64,000 nt of DNA from positions 1 through 64,000 of the forward strand of contig NZ_JAJOZE010000010.1 in assembly GCF_021166585.1 (NCBI RefSeq), read 5' to 3'. Below, one piece after another: positions 48,629 through 56,317 of this stretch. This stretch comes from Metabacillus kandeliae. Its GTDB lineage: Bacteria > Bacillota > Bacilli > Bacillales > Bacillaceae. How positions within the stretch are numbered: the first letter of the stretch is position 1; the number at the start of each line of letters is the position of its first letter. Under the pieces are notes generated by a model, which saw only the letters and a program-made list of their open reading frames with translations, had not been told where the DNA came from and made no database searches. Position numbers and translations under genes: made by a program.

Positions 48629-49480
48629 TTACACGCTTAGTTCAATAACAATTCCGGAAGGATCTTTTACATAGATCTGCCTGTCTTTTTCATACGGTGC
48701 TGCCCCATATTCTTTCAGCTTGGTTAATGCATCTTTCCTTGCCGATTCATCCGGAAATTTAAGAGTATATGAGGAGAGACCTGTCATGTGCTCTTCCCTG
48801 GTGCCTGCTCCAAGGCTGTTCCATGTGTTCAGGCCGATATGGTGGTGATAGCGCTCCGTTGAGATAAACAGCGCCCTGCTGCCGTACTCGGCCACTATGT
48901 CAAAGCTCAGCGCTTTTGTATAAAACTCCCCTGCCTGCTTAAGATCTGAGACCTGCAGGTGAATGTGGCCCATCACAGTCTCTTCCGGCAGGCCCTTCCA
49001 CCCTTCATCAGTTTTTTCTGCAAGCACAGCCTCTGCCTGCAGCTGCTCTGTTGTCATGTGCACACCGCTTCCAGTCCAGCTCCACTCGCCGCTTGGACGG
49101 TCACGGTAAATTTCTATGCCGTTTCCATCCGGATCAGAAAGATACAAAGCCTCTGACACGCTGTGATCTGACGCCCCCTGCAATGGATAGCCGCTTTCCA
49201 GCAAATGCATCAGTACGTTTGCGAGGTCGGCTCTGCCAGGAAGAAGCAAGGCAAAATGATAAAGCCCAGCTGATCTCATCCGTGCCGGCTTTAAGTCTGC
49301 AGCCTGCTCAATAACAAGGAGAGGTGTCTTTCCATCGGCAGTAAGCACTGCCTTGCTCTCCGACTTTTCCAGAATCTTGAAACCGATCGTTTCTGTATAA
49401 AAACGCAGCAATGCACCAAGATTTTCAGTCAAGAGGGATACTTTGCTCACATAGACAGCAGGCGTTTGATGAAAGTTCAT
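48629..49480 (-). CDS. catE: CatE-like catechol-2,3-dioxygenase
   Basis: A 283-residue extradiol dioxygenase made of two VOC modules. Metal ligands are suggested by VMGHIHLQVSDL, RYHHHIGLNTWNS and the C-terminal GIVIELSV Glu. In B. subtilis CatE cleaves catechol and is repressed by the thiol-sensing CatR. ATG at 49480 is seven bases after AAAGGAG; one at 49486 is too close. A perfect 11-bp-armed palindrome lies right upstream. Confidence 0.85.
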   Translation of the reverse strand: MNFHQTPAVYVSKVSLLTENLGALLRFYTETIGFKILEKSESKAVLTADGKTPLLVIEQAADLKPARMRSAGLYHFALLLPGRADLANVLMHLLESGYPLQGASDHSVSEALYLSDPDGNGIEIYRDRPSGEWSWTGSGVHMTTEQLQAEAVLAEKTDEGWKGLPEETVMGHIHLQVSDLKQAGEFYTKALSFDIVAEYGSRALFISTERYHHHIGLNTWNSLGAGTREEHMTGLSSYTLKFPDESARKDALTKLKEYGAAPYEKDRQIYVKDPSGIVIELSV

Positions 49481-49493
49481 AAACATGCTCCTT

Positions 49494-49520
49494 TATAGTT
49501 ACTTTATGTAAGTAACTATA
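49494..49520. promoter_or_regulatory. Perfect palindromic operator upstream of catE
   Basis: Arms TATAGTTACTT (49494-49504) and AAGTAACTATA (49510-49520) are perfect 11-bp inverted repeats around TATGT, next to the catE ribosome site. The position fits a YodB/CatR-type (HxlR family) quinone-sensing repressor; no such regulator is in the window. Confidence 0.65.
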
Positions 49521-49615
49521 AAATAATAATTAGATTAAGTCAAATGTTAGGAAAGTATTTATTAACATAGTAAAATATGGTAATTTTAAAATACTAATCC
49601 TAACAGAGGTACATC

Positions 49616-50467
49616 ATGCTAAAACTATTAAAATCCGCCGCTTTTTTATTTCTGCAATGTTTTATGGCCCTTCTCCTTTTTATTCTGATCGGTGCGCTGC
49701 CATCCTTCTTTGGCAATCTGACCTTTCATTTCAGCGTCTATTTAGAAGAAGTCTGGCATTTGTCACAGAGAATATATACGCTAGAAGGACTGTCAATAGA
49801 AGGCTATCCGCTCCTGCCGATTCTCTTTGACCGGTATTTATATTCAATGAGCCTGTTTGGCTTGGGTCTGCTTGCGGCATTCGTTCTATCAGCAGCTGTA
49901 TCCTACCTGTGCCTGCTGTTTTTCCGCAAGCGAATCAGCGCATGGATCAGGTTTTTGGAGATGCTGGAAGCTATTCCTGATTTGCTGTTTATCGTCGGGC
50001 TTCAAATGCTTGTCATCTATGTATACAAAGCAACAGGGGTTAAGCTTGCACAGGTGGTTACCGTCGGATCCGGGCACAGAACCTATCTTCTGCCGGTTTT
50101 ATCTCTTGCCTTGCCCGCCGCTTTCTTTATAACAAAAATTTTGCTCTTTTCCATTCGCGAAGAACTGGACAAAAATTATGTTCTGCTTGCAAGAGCCTCG
50201 GGCTTCTCATTTTCATATATTCTGAACGTTCATGTTTTGCGGAACATTTGGAGCAGCTTAGTCAGCAGCTCCAAAACCATTTACTGGGCCATGATGTCCT
50301 CTTTAATGGCAGTAGAATATTTGTTCAGCACGAACGGTCTGCTCAGCTTTATGCTGAAAAACCAAAGCACCGGTGACGTCTTTGTTATCAGCTGTGTGTT
50401 CCTTTTCGTTCCATTCATTGTTGTGTACCGTCTGCTCAATTGGCATGGTAAGGAGGAGGCTTTATGA
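49616..50467 (+). CDS. ABC transporter permease (dipeptide/nickel type)
   Basis: A 283-residue inner membrane permease of the DppB/OppB-like binding-protein-dependent transport family. About six hydrophobic helices are visible, with the EAA-type loop LLARASGFSFSYILNVHVLRN near residue 195 that contacts the ATPase. No ATPase or binding protein gene is nearby, and the adjacent partner permease is broken, so transport may be lost or may depend on distant genes. It overlaps the next gene by four bases. Confidence 0.78.
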   Translation: MLKLLKSAAFLFLQCFMALLLFILIGALPSFFGNLTFHFSVYLEEVWHLSQRIYTLEGLSIEGYPLLPILFDRYLYSMSLFGLGLLAAFVLSAAVSYLCLLFFRKRISAWIRFLEMLEAIPDLLFIVGLQMLVIYVYKATGVKLAQVVTVGSGHRTYLLPVLSLALPAAFFITKILLFSIREELDKNYVLLARASGFSFSYILNVHVLRNIWSSLVSSSKTIYWAMMSSLMAVEYLFSTNGLLSFMLKNQSTGDVFVISCVFLFVPFIVVYRLLNWHGKEEAL

Positions 50468-51194
50468 TCCCGTTTCTGCTGAAGAAAAAACGGTTCTTGA
50501 TCGGTTTTTCCTTCCTTTTCATCCTCTTTGCCATGAGCCGCGGCTTTATAAAGGGGTTTGCACATTTTTCGAGCCATTCTCTGTGATTCCTCAAACACTG
50601 ATTTGCACCTTTATTCTTGCCGGCATTTTATTTATGCCAAGGGATGGTTTTACAACACCTTTATGGGCACGAATGGCATTTGAACTGTTTATCCTGACTG
50701 CGATCGCGCTGCCGACCCTTTCTGTTCATCTGTCAGATGAGATAAGGAGAGCAGAGCAGGAACCTTTTATTGAAGCATCCAAAACAATCGGCGGAAGAAA
50801 GTTTCATATTTTCTTTCATCACCTTGTTCCCCTTCTGCGCGAAAGGTGGATCATGGTTTTCGGCCGGCAATTCATGCAGGTGCTCTTGCTGCTCGCCCAT
50901 TTAGGCGTCTTCAAGCTCTTTTTTGGAGGAACCCTCCTGCAGGAAAATACCTCCTTTAAGCCGCCTCTTTCAGTCACAAAGGAATGGTCCGGCCTGATTG
51001 GCGGCAGCTTAAGCAACCTGTATGTGAGCCAATGGATCGCGCTCGTTCCGCTTGCCTTTTTTGTTTTAACCGCCATTGCAGCCGCTCTCATCAACGATGC
51101 TGTAAAAGAATATTTTTCTGCATCCCATGAAAGCCGGAAAACAACTAAAGCCCTGCCGGATGCAAAAACGGCAGAGCTCAAAAAAGCGCTATAG
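50464..51194 (+). pseudogene. Second ABC permease, internally deleted and frameshifted
   Basis: It begins well (GGAGGAGGCTTT then ATG at 50464, MIPFLLKKKRFLIGFSFLFILFAMSRGF) but this frame stops at 50586. From about 50540 the continuing permease is in another frame: CTFFEPFSVIPQTLICTFILAGILF, then the EAA-type loop EASKTIGGRKFHIFFHHLVPLLRER, ending at 51194. The total, 731 bases, is not a multiple of three. The stretch normally lying between TM1 and TM2 (I estimate 60-90 residues) is absent. A deletion that also shifted the frame explains both. A sequencing error alone would not explain the missing segment. Confidence 0.75.
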
Positions 51195-51393
51195 GATTAT
51201 CCAAATAAATTCACTAATGTCATGAATGATATTGTCGCCTTTTGATTCAGCTTCCTTCATCTGTCCAGAAAAGCTCATTAAAATTATTTTCTGATGTTAA
51301 TGATTGCTTTTGAAAAAAGGCGGAAGCTTCTCTAAGATTTTCCGCAGCTCCAAACAGCAATTCCAGCAGTTTGTCCTTTTTATGAGTAAACAT
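51189..51393 (-). pseudogene. Relic of a DUF47 (Pit accessory) gene
   Basis: On the minus strand an ATG at 51393, eight bases after GGAG, opens MFTHKKDKLLELLFGAAENL, stopping after 48 codons at 51247. The next frame continues as KEAESKGDNIIHDISEFIW to a stop at 51189. Together they align with the first 60-70 residues of the intact DUF47 protein at 55244-55867 (FARKKDRFFELLIDIAENTKTAS then VKEYESIGDDYVHTI). So this is a frameshifted fragment missing its C-terminal two thirds. It meets the broken permease tail to tail. Confidence 0.75.
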
Positions 51394-51502
51394 TCACAGC
51401 ACTCCAATCTTTTGTACACCTATCTAACACCTCCCTTTTTTCCTTCATAAAGCTTCGAAATGAAAACTTATCCTTAGTGAAATAAAATTTCCATATCAAT
51501 TA

Positions 51503-51526
51503 AAAAGGCCTGCGTCAGCAGGCCCT
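51503..51526 (-). terminator. Intrinsic terminator of helD
   Basis: On the minus strand GGCCTGC and GCAGGCC enclose a TGAC loop and are followed by TTTTT. Confidence 0.85.
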
Positions 51527-53853
51527 TACTCATATTTCTCTTTAGGTATTTCTTTCAGATACGGGGAAAGTTCATCATGATAAAACAAATGAAGCTCATG
51601 CATAGCCCTTGTGCAGACCGTATACAAAATGCTCTTATCATTCCCCTTGCTGTAGGTGTTGCTTGAAGCATCATATACGAGCACTGCATCAAACTCCACC
51701 CCTTTCGACAAGTAGGATGGAATAACGGCGATCCCCTCTTCAAATGCGGCCGTTTCCTTTTTAATCAGCCTGTGCCGTACGTCATCCCCAAGCAATTCAT
51801 GCAGCTCCTGGCAGTCCTTTGCTGTTTTGCAGATCACGGCGATTGTTTTAAGCCCCTTCGCCCTCAGCTTGGCAAGGCACTTTTTTATTTCCCTCGCCAT
51901 CTGAAAAGCATCTGTGCAGCTGTATAGGACAGGCTTCTTCCCATCTCTGTTGAAGGGGATAATGCGGCTGCCTCCTTCCGCCATTTCTTTTGTAAACTCC
52001 ACAATCTGCTTTGTGGACCGGTAGCTTTTCATAAGCTCTACGACAGCCGTATGCTCTGGCGGAAACAAGCCCTCCGCAAGTCTTACACCCCTTTTTGACG
52101 CATGAGGATGTATTCCTTGGCTTACATCGCCAAGCACCGTCATCCTTGCAGCAGGAAAAACATTTTTAAGAAATGCCAGCTGAAAAAGAGAATAGTCCTG
52201 CGCTTCATCAATCAGCACATGCTTCACAGAAGCATTCACATATAAACCTGTCAGCTGCTGTTCAAGATAGGCAAAGGGCGCTGCATCTTCATACGGCATC
52301 TCTCCGCTCTCCAGGCGCCCTGCCGTATAGCGGCAGATTTCCCGCCACTGTTCAAAGGCCGCATCCCTCTCAAGATCTTTATCCCACTCAAAAAGCTTTC
52401 TGTAAACAGCTTCAATATTTAAAAACGCCAGCTGCCTGACTCTTTTTCTAAGAGGCTTGAACCTTTTCTTTGCAACAAATTCACTCAGCAGCTTCTTCTC
52501 CATATCGTAATCATCAAACGTATTCTCTGTATACTGCTCAGATTTTTGCAGCTCCTGATAATGCTTTAAATAGGTTTCTTTATCAAGAAGCTGGATTTCT
52601 TCTTCCACCCATTCCTTTTCCCTGTGCTTGATTTCATGTTTTTTCAGTTCGGAAAGAATCCATTCCGCCGTCAGCTTCAGTCTGTTTGCGATCGGAAGGG
52701 TGTGGCTGTAACCGTAAAAATGTTCACTGATCTCAAGGGAAGTAAGCAGTCTTTCACCCCTGAAGGAAATGCCTTTAAAAATCAGCCCTTTCTTCATCAG
52801 CTGCTCCACATAATGATCAACAGCCAATAAAAAGGCTTCACCAGATTTATAGCGTATTCCCGCTTTTCGGATGGCCATATCCTTATTGTTCTCACCTGTT
52901 AAAATGGTTTCCAGCTGCAGGAATGGATCCTCCATTTGAAAGCGGCCGCCGATGATATCGGCCAGATAGCTTTGAAAGGTCATCTGCCTCGTATTATCCT
53001 CGCCAAGCTCAGGCAAAACAGTGGAAATGTAGCTCGAAAACATCAGGTTAGGCGAAAAGAGAACCATCTCATCAGAGGTCAGGCTCTCCCTGTAACGGTA
53101 AAGCAAATAAGCGATCCGCTGCAGAGCGGCTGAGGTCTTTCCGCTTCCGGCTGCACCCTGCACAATCAAAAGTCTGCTTTTTTCATTCCGGATAATTTGA
53201 TTTTGCTCCTTTTGAATGGTCGCCACAATGGTTTTCATTTGTGAGTCCGCATTTCTTCCGAGCGCTTCCTGGAGCAGTTCATCCCCGATGCTAATCCCTG
53301 TATCAAACATGCTTTTTATTTTCCCATTCACTATCCGGTATTGCCGCTTAAGGGTCATTTCCCCTTGTATAAGTACATTGTTTGCCTCATATTCCGCTTC
53401 ACCAAGCCCAAAATCATAATACAGGCTTGAAATCGGGGCTCTCCAGTCAAAAACCAGAAATTCATCCGTTTCCGGATCATGAAAGGAGCTGGTGCCAAGA
53501 TAAATCGCATCAGATGCAGGATCATTGCTTTCCTTGAAATCCACCCGTGCAAAGTACGGAGACTTTTCCAGCCGCTTAAGCGCTTGAATCTGTTTTTCGG
53601 AATGGCGGTATGTTCTCTCTCTTTCGGACAAGAATTCCGCCTGCTGCCTGATCGCTGCAGCCGTCTCAATCGCCTCATCCTCCGTATCAATATTAACCTT
53701 TACGTCATCCCAAAAGTGCTTGCGGATGCCAAGGATGTCTGTTTTTACTTCTCCTGTTTCAGCTTTAAGGTACTGCAGCTGCTTCGAAATCTTATCCGTT
53801 ACCTCGTTCACACGCTTCTGTTCCTGCTGCAATTCGCTTTCCCAGCTTTCCAT
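51526..53853 (-). CDS. helD: HelD, RNA polymerase recycling motor ATPase
   Basis: A 775-residue UvrD/Rep-like ATPase, the length of B. subtilis HelD. The N-terminal coiled coil (residues about 1-100, ESELQQEQKRVNEVTDKISKQLQYLK) inserts into RNA polymerase. Walker A VQGAAGSGKTSAALQR is near residue 230, VLIDEAQDYSLFQLAFLK holds Walker B, and motif IV-VI-like text follows (MKSYRSTKQI, YLSKGVEFDAVLVYDAS). HelD strips stalled polymerase from DNA. It starts at 53853 after GGAGG. Confidence 0.93.
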   Translation of the reverse strand: MESWESELQQEQKRVNEVTDKISKQLQYLKAETGEVKTDILGIRKHFWDDVKVNIDTEDEAIETAAAIRQQAEFLSERERTYRHSEKQIQALKRLEKSPYFARVDFKESNDPASDAIYLGTSSFHDPETDEFLVFDWRAPISSLYYDFGLGEAEYEANNVLIQGEMTLKRQYRIVNGKIKSMFDTGISIGDELLQEALGRNADSQMKTIVATIQKEQNQIIRNEKSRLLIVQGAAGSGKTSAALQRIAYLLYRYRESLTSDEMVLFSPNLMFSSYISTVLPELGEDNTRQMTFQSYLADIIGGRFQMEDPFLQLETILTGENNKDMAIRKAGIRYKSGEAFLLAVDHYVEQLMKKGLIFKGISFRGERLLTSLEISEHFYGYSHTLPIANRLKLTAEWILSELKKHEIKHREKEWVEEEIQLLDKETYLKHYQELQKSEQYTENTFDDYDMEKKLLSEFVAKKRFKPLRKRVRQLAFLNIEAVYRKLFEWDKDLERDAAFEQWREICRYTAGRLESGEMPYEDAAPFAYLEQQLTGLYVNASVKHVLIDEAQDYSLFQLAFLKNVFPAARMTVLGDVSQGIHPHASKRGVRLAEGLFPPEHTAVVELMKSYRSTKQIVEFTKEMAEGGSRIIPFNRDGKKPVLYSCTDAFQMAREIKKCLAKLRAKGLKTIAVICKTAKDCQELHELLGDDVRHRLIKKETAAFEEGIAVIPSYLSKGVEFDAVLVYDASSNTYSKGNDKSILYTVCTRAMHELHLFYHDELSPYLKEIPKEKYE

Positions 53854-53875
53854 TCCGCATGCCTCCTTTTTTTTC

Positions 53876-53904
53876 TTGACAAAGGGAAAAATAGGTGGTA
53901 TGAT
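53876..53904 (+). promoter_or_regulatory. Consensus sigmaA promoter, divergent from helD
   Basis: TTGACA (53876-53881), exactly 17 bases and TATGAT (53899-53904) form one of the best promoter matches in the window. No protein gene follows on the plus strand before a terminator at 53987-54013. Confidence 0.7.
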
Positions 53905-53910
53905 ATAATT

Positions 53911-54013
53911 AGATAAATTTACACTAAAAATAAATTAATTACATACATATTTATGTTACCATGCAGAACCTTTTCTTTCAATAGCTAAAAGCCTGATTTT
54001 TATCAGGCTTTTT
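53911..54013 (+). ncRNA. Candidate small RNA between helD and a small membrane protein
   Basis: A consensus promoter (53876-53904) and an intrinsic terminator bound a predicted transcript of about 103 bases. The terminator stem is AAAAGCCTGAT/ATCAGGCTTTT. The sequence is AT-rich and has no reading frame with a ribosome site. The promoter-terminator pair is the evidence; no RNA family is recognised. Confidence 0.4.
53987..54013 (-). terminator. Bidirectional terminator of the small membrane protein gene
   Basis: AAAAGCCTGAT and ATCAGGCTTTTT form the stem around a TTTT loop. The stop of the small gene lies in the stem; it would also end the candidate plus-strand RNA. Confidence 0.75.
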
Positions 54014-54155
54014 CCCGTTCTTCTTCAGATGGTTCAATCAAGAGCTCCCAAGCCGTCTTGCCTCTCTGTTCCTTTCCCCAAACCGAATTCAAATGATTTA
54101 TCACAATAAAAAGAATTCCCAAGCCTGCCAGTATAAAAATTAGCTGCAGCACCAT
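54003..54155 (-). CDS. Small single-pass membrane protein
   Basis: A 50-residue protein with one hydrophobic helix (VLQLIFILAGLGILFIVINHL) and a charged tail ending EEEREKA. ATG at 54155 follows GGGAGA. A longer frame to 54341 runs through the pit terminator and is unlikely. I recognise no family. It has its own terminator, which supports it being a real gene. Confidence 0.6.
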   Translation of the reverse strand: MVLQLIFILAGLGILFIVINHLNSVWGKEQRGKTAWELLIEPSEEEREKA

Positions 54156-54210
54156 TTTTTCTCTCCCGCCGTTTTTGCCCCTATATATATGCGAGATTTT
54201 GAGGAATATG

Positions 54211-54240
54211 AAAAACCCCGGTTTCCCGGGGCTTTTTTTT
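54211..54240 (-). terminator. Intrinsic terminator of pit
   Basis: AAAAACCCCGG and CCGGGG form a strong stem with a TTTC loop; runs of A and T on both sides allow use on either strand. It lies directly at the pit stop. Confidence 0.9.
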
Positions 54241-55228
54241 ATAAAAATATATTCAAAATGTAATAGATCATGGCCGCAAGCAAAGCAGTAATCGGCATAG
54301 TAATAATCCACGTAACAATCATATTGGCAGCCGTTCCCCATCTGACACCCTTCACTCTATGAGAAGTACCAACCCCAAGAATGGAGGAAGAAATCACATG
54401 CGTGGTGCTCACAGGGAGATGAATGTAGGTGGCGCCGAAAATAATGAATGCTGATGATAAATCGGCTGCAACACCGTTAACAGGGCGCAGCTTCATAATT
54501 TTACCGCCGACAGTTTTAATAATTTTCCAACCGCCGATAGACGTACCAAGCCCCATTGCAGCAGCACAGGAAATCTGCACCCAAAGCTGGATATCTGTCG
54601 TGGTCTGCATATTGGCCGCAATAAGAGACATCGTAATAATCCCCATCGCCTTTTGCGCATCGTTCGTACCATGTGTATAAGCTTGAAGCGCAGCGGTAAC
54701 AACTTGTATTCTTCTAAATCCGTTATTCGACTGTGCCAAAGGAAGGTTTTTAAACATCACTTTAAAGATAGTATAAATAAGAAAACCAATCACAAAGGCA
54801 ATCAGCGGAGAAATGAGCAAGCCTTCAAGGATTTTAATAAACCCTTTGTAATTTAAAGCACCAAAACCGGCTGCTGCAATAACAGCACCAGCAATTGCCC
54901 CAATAATAGCATGAGAAGAACTGCTCGGAATACCGAGATACCACGTGAGCAGATTCCAAAAAATCGCCGCAATCAAGGCAGCCATAATCATGACAGATCC
55001 ATTCTGAAGCTTAAAGGGATCCACAATATCCTTTGTAATCGTCTGGGCAACGCCTGTAAACGTCATCGCCCCGAGAAAGTTCATGACAGCTGCAAGAACA
55101 ATCGCATGGCGAGGCTTCAGCGCCTTCGTCGAAACAGATGTTGCAATCGCATTCGCCGTATCATGAAACCCATTAATAAAGTCAAAAATCAAAGCAGCAG
55201 CAACTATAAAGAGTGTTATGGTCAGCAT
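54239..55228 (-). CDS. pit: PiT family inorganic phosphate transporter
   Basis: A 329-residue membrane transporter with about ten helices. Both PiT signatures are present: GFHDTANAIATSVSTKAL near residue 20 and HGTNDAQKAMGIITM near residue 190. It should import phosphate as a metal-phosphate complex with protons. It follows the DUF47 gene by 15 bases, the usual pair. Confidence 0.95.
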   Translation of the reverse strand: MLTITLFIVAAALIFDFINGFHDTANAIATSVSTKALKPRHAIVLAAVMNFLGAMTFTGVAQTITKDIVDPFKLQNGSVMIMAALIAAIFWNLLTWYLGIPSSSSHAIIGAIAGAVIAAAGFGALNYKGFIKILEGLLISPLIAFVIGFLIYTIFKVMFKNLPLAQSNNGFRRIQVVTAALQAYTHGTNDAQKAMGIITMSLIAANMQTTTDIQLWVQISCAAAMGLGTSIGGWKIIKTVGGKIMKLRPVNGVAADLSSAFIIFGATYIHLPVSTTHVISSSILGVGTSHRVKGVRWGTAANMIVTWIITMPITALLAAMIYYILNIFL

Positions 55229-55243
55229 AGAATCCTAAACTCC

Positions 55244-55867
55244 TTACGCGTTTTTCATGATGATGGTTTCTAATGAATTGGCAACACCCTGGCAGCTGTC
55301 AGCGATCTCTTCAAGCGTTTCATAAATCTCTTTATATTGAATAATCTTTATCGGATTTTCTTTTTCTGTTGCGAACAAATTCTTTACCGCTGTTCTCAGC
55401 AGGTTATCGCAGTTTGTTTCATACTCTTTAATCTTAATGGCGTGCTTGCGGATCTCTGTCAGCTTCTTATTGGAAAGAAGTTCAATCGCAGCACTAATTT
55501 CCAGTGTACACTGATGCAGCATTCCTACAAATTTCTTCATATGGTCTGTAGGGCTCGTCACAGAATACATCTCAAACAATGCCGCAGACTGCTCAAACCC
55601 ATCAAGCACATCATCGAGAACCATGGAAAGCTGAAGAATATCCTCCCGCTCGATCGGCGTAATAAACGCTTTGTTCAGATCCGTAATAATCGTATGTACG
55701 TAATCATCGCCAATTGACTCATATTCCTTCACTGTTTCAAAAAACGTCTTGAGATCATGAGCATTTTTAATTTCAAAATCCATGAAATACTGCGAAGCTG
55801 TTTTTGTATTTTCCGCAATATCAATCAGCAATTCAAAAAAGCGGTCCTTCTTTCTAGCGAAAACCAT
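55244..55867 (-). CDS. DUF47 (PhoU-like) Pit accessory protein
   Basis: A 207-residue all-helical PhoU-like protein, YkaA type, encoded before pit. Conserved acidic helices are YESIGDDYVHTIITDLNKAFITPIEREDI and EYETNCDNLLR, which in PhoU-like proteins bind metal clusters. It probably modulates Pit. ATG at 55867 follows GGAGGG. A second, broken copy lies at 51189-51393. Confidence 0.92.
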   Translation of the reverse strand: MVFARKKDRFFELLIDIAENTKTASQYFMDFEIKNAHDLKTFFETVKEYESIGDDYVHTIITDLNKAFITPIEREDILQLSMVLDDVLDGFEQSAALFEMYSVTSPTDHMKKFVGMLHQCTLEISAAIELLSNKKLTEIRKHAIKIKEYETNCDNLLRTAVKNLFATEKENPIKIIQYKEIYETLEEIADSCQGVANSLETIIMKNA

Positions 55868-56148
55868 CCTTATACCCTCCAAGAACTTTCTCTATTTTTA
55901 TCCTGTCTCTGCTTTTTATCCTGCCCTGCAGAACTCTATCTCTTTCAGCATAATCAGCAAATCCAGCAAAGTAACATACCGTTACCTACGAATTATAGTA
56001 AACTTTTTTATCAACAGGAACGCTATTTCGACAATCTTTACAAACTTTTAACATTATGCCGTGTTGAGGTTAATTATTTTGGGGTATAATATTTTGTTTT
56101 GGAGAGTAATCTAACTGAGTATCTGTCTCAAACTTTGTTAGTCATTTG

Positions 56149-56220
56149 ATATCGGCGGATTTTTAAATATATCGAGCACCTTCCTCTTTATATCGGGGAT
56201 ATCTAGTGATTATATCGGCG
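56149..56220. repeat. Short phased array, core ATATCGGSG x4
   Basis: Cores start at 56149, 56169, 56190 and 56212 (ATATCGGCG, ATATCGAGC, ATATCGGGG, ATATCGGCG), spaced 20, 21 and 22 bases in one orientation. The array lies about 58 bases past the yhgE terminator, read in the yhgE direction. The rest of the gap (55868-56148) is AT-rich and must hold the DUF47-pit promoter, but I see no strong match. Confidence 0.8.
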
Positions 56221-56277
56221 AACTCCGTTTCTGCAGCTGCCTCCTTAAAAACCACCGCCCCCTATCCTGCACTCTAT

Positions 56278-56310
56278 AAAAAAAGAGCCGGCCCCAAAAG
56301 GCCAGCTCTC
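56278..56310 (-). terminator. Intrinsic terminator of yhgE
   Basis: On the minus strand AGAGCTGGCC and GGCCGGCTCT pair with one mismatch and are followed by TTTTTTT. Confidence 0.85.
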
Positions 56311-56317
56311 CCTAATT

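Noticed and set aside
54156-54341. Longer form of the small membrane protein
   Set aside because: The extension would be transcribed through the strong pit terminator and begins inside pit; the start at 54155 has a ribosome site.
56149-56220. Tandem sigmaD promoters (GCCGATAT words on the minus strand)
   Set aside because: No TAAA stands at the required 14-16 bp before any word, and the words recur at a fixed 20-22 bp step like the other arrays.
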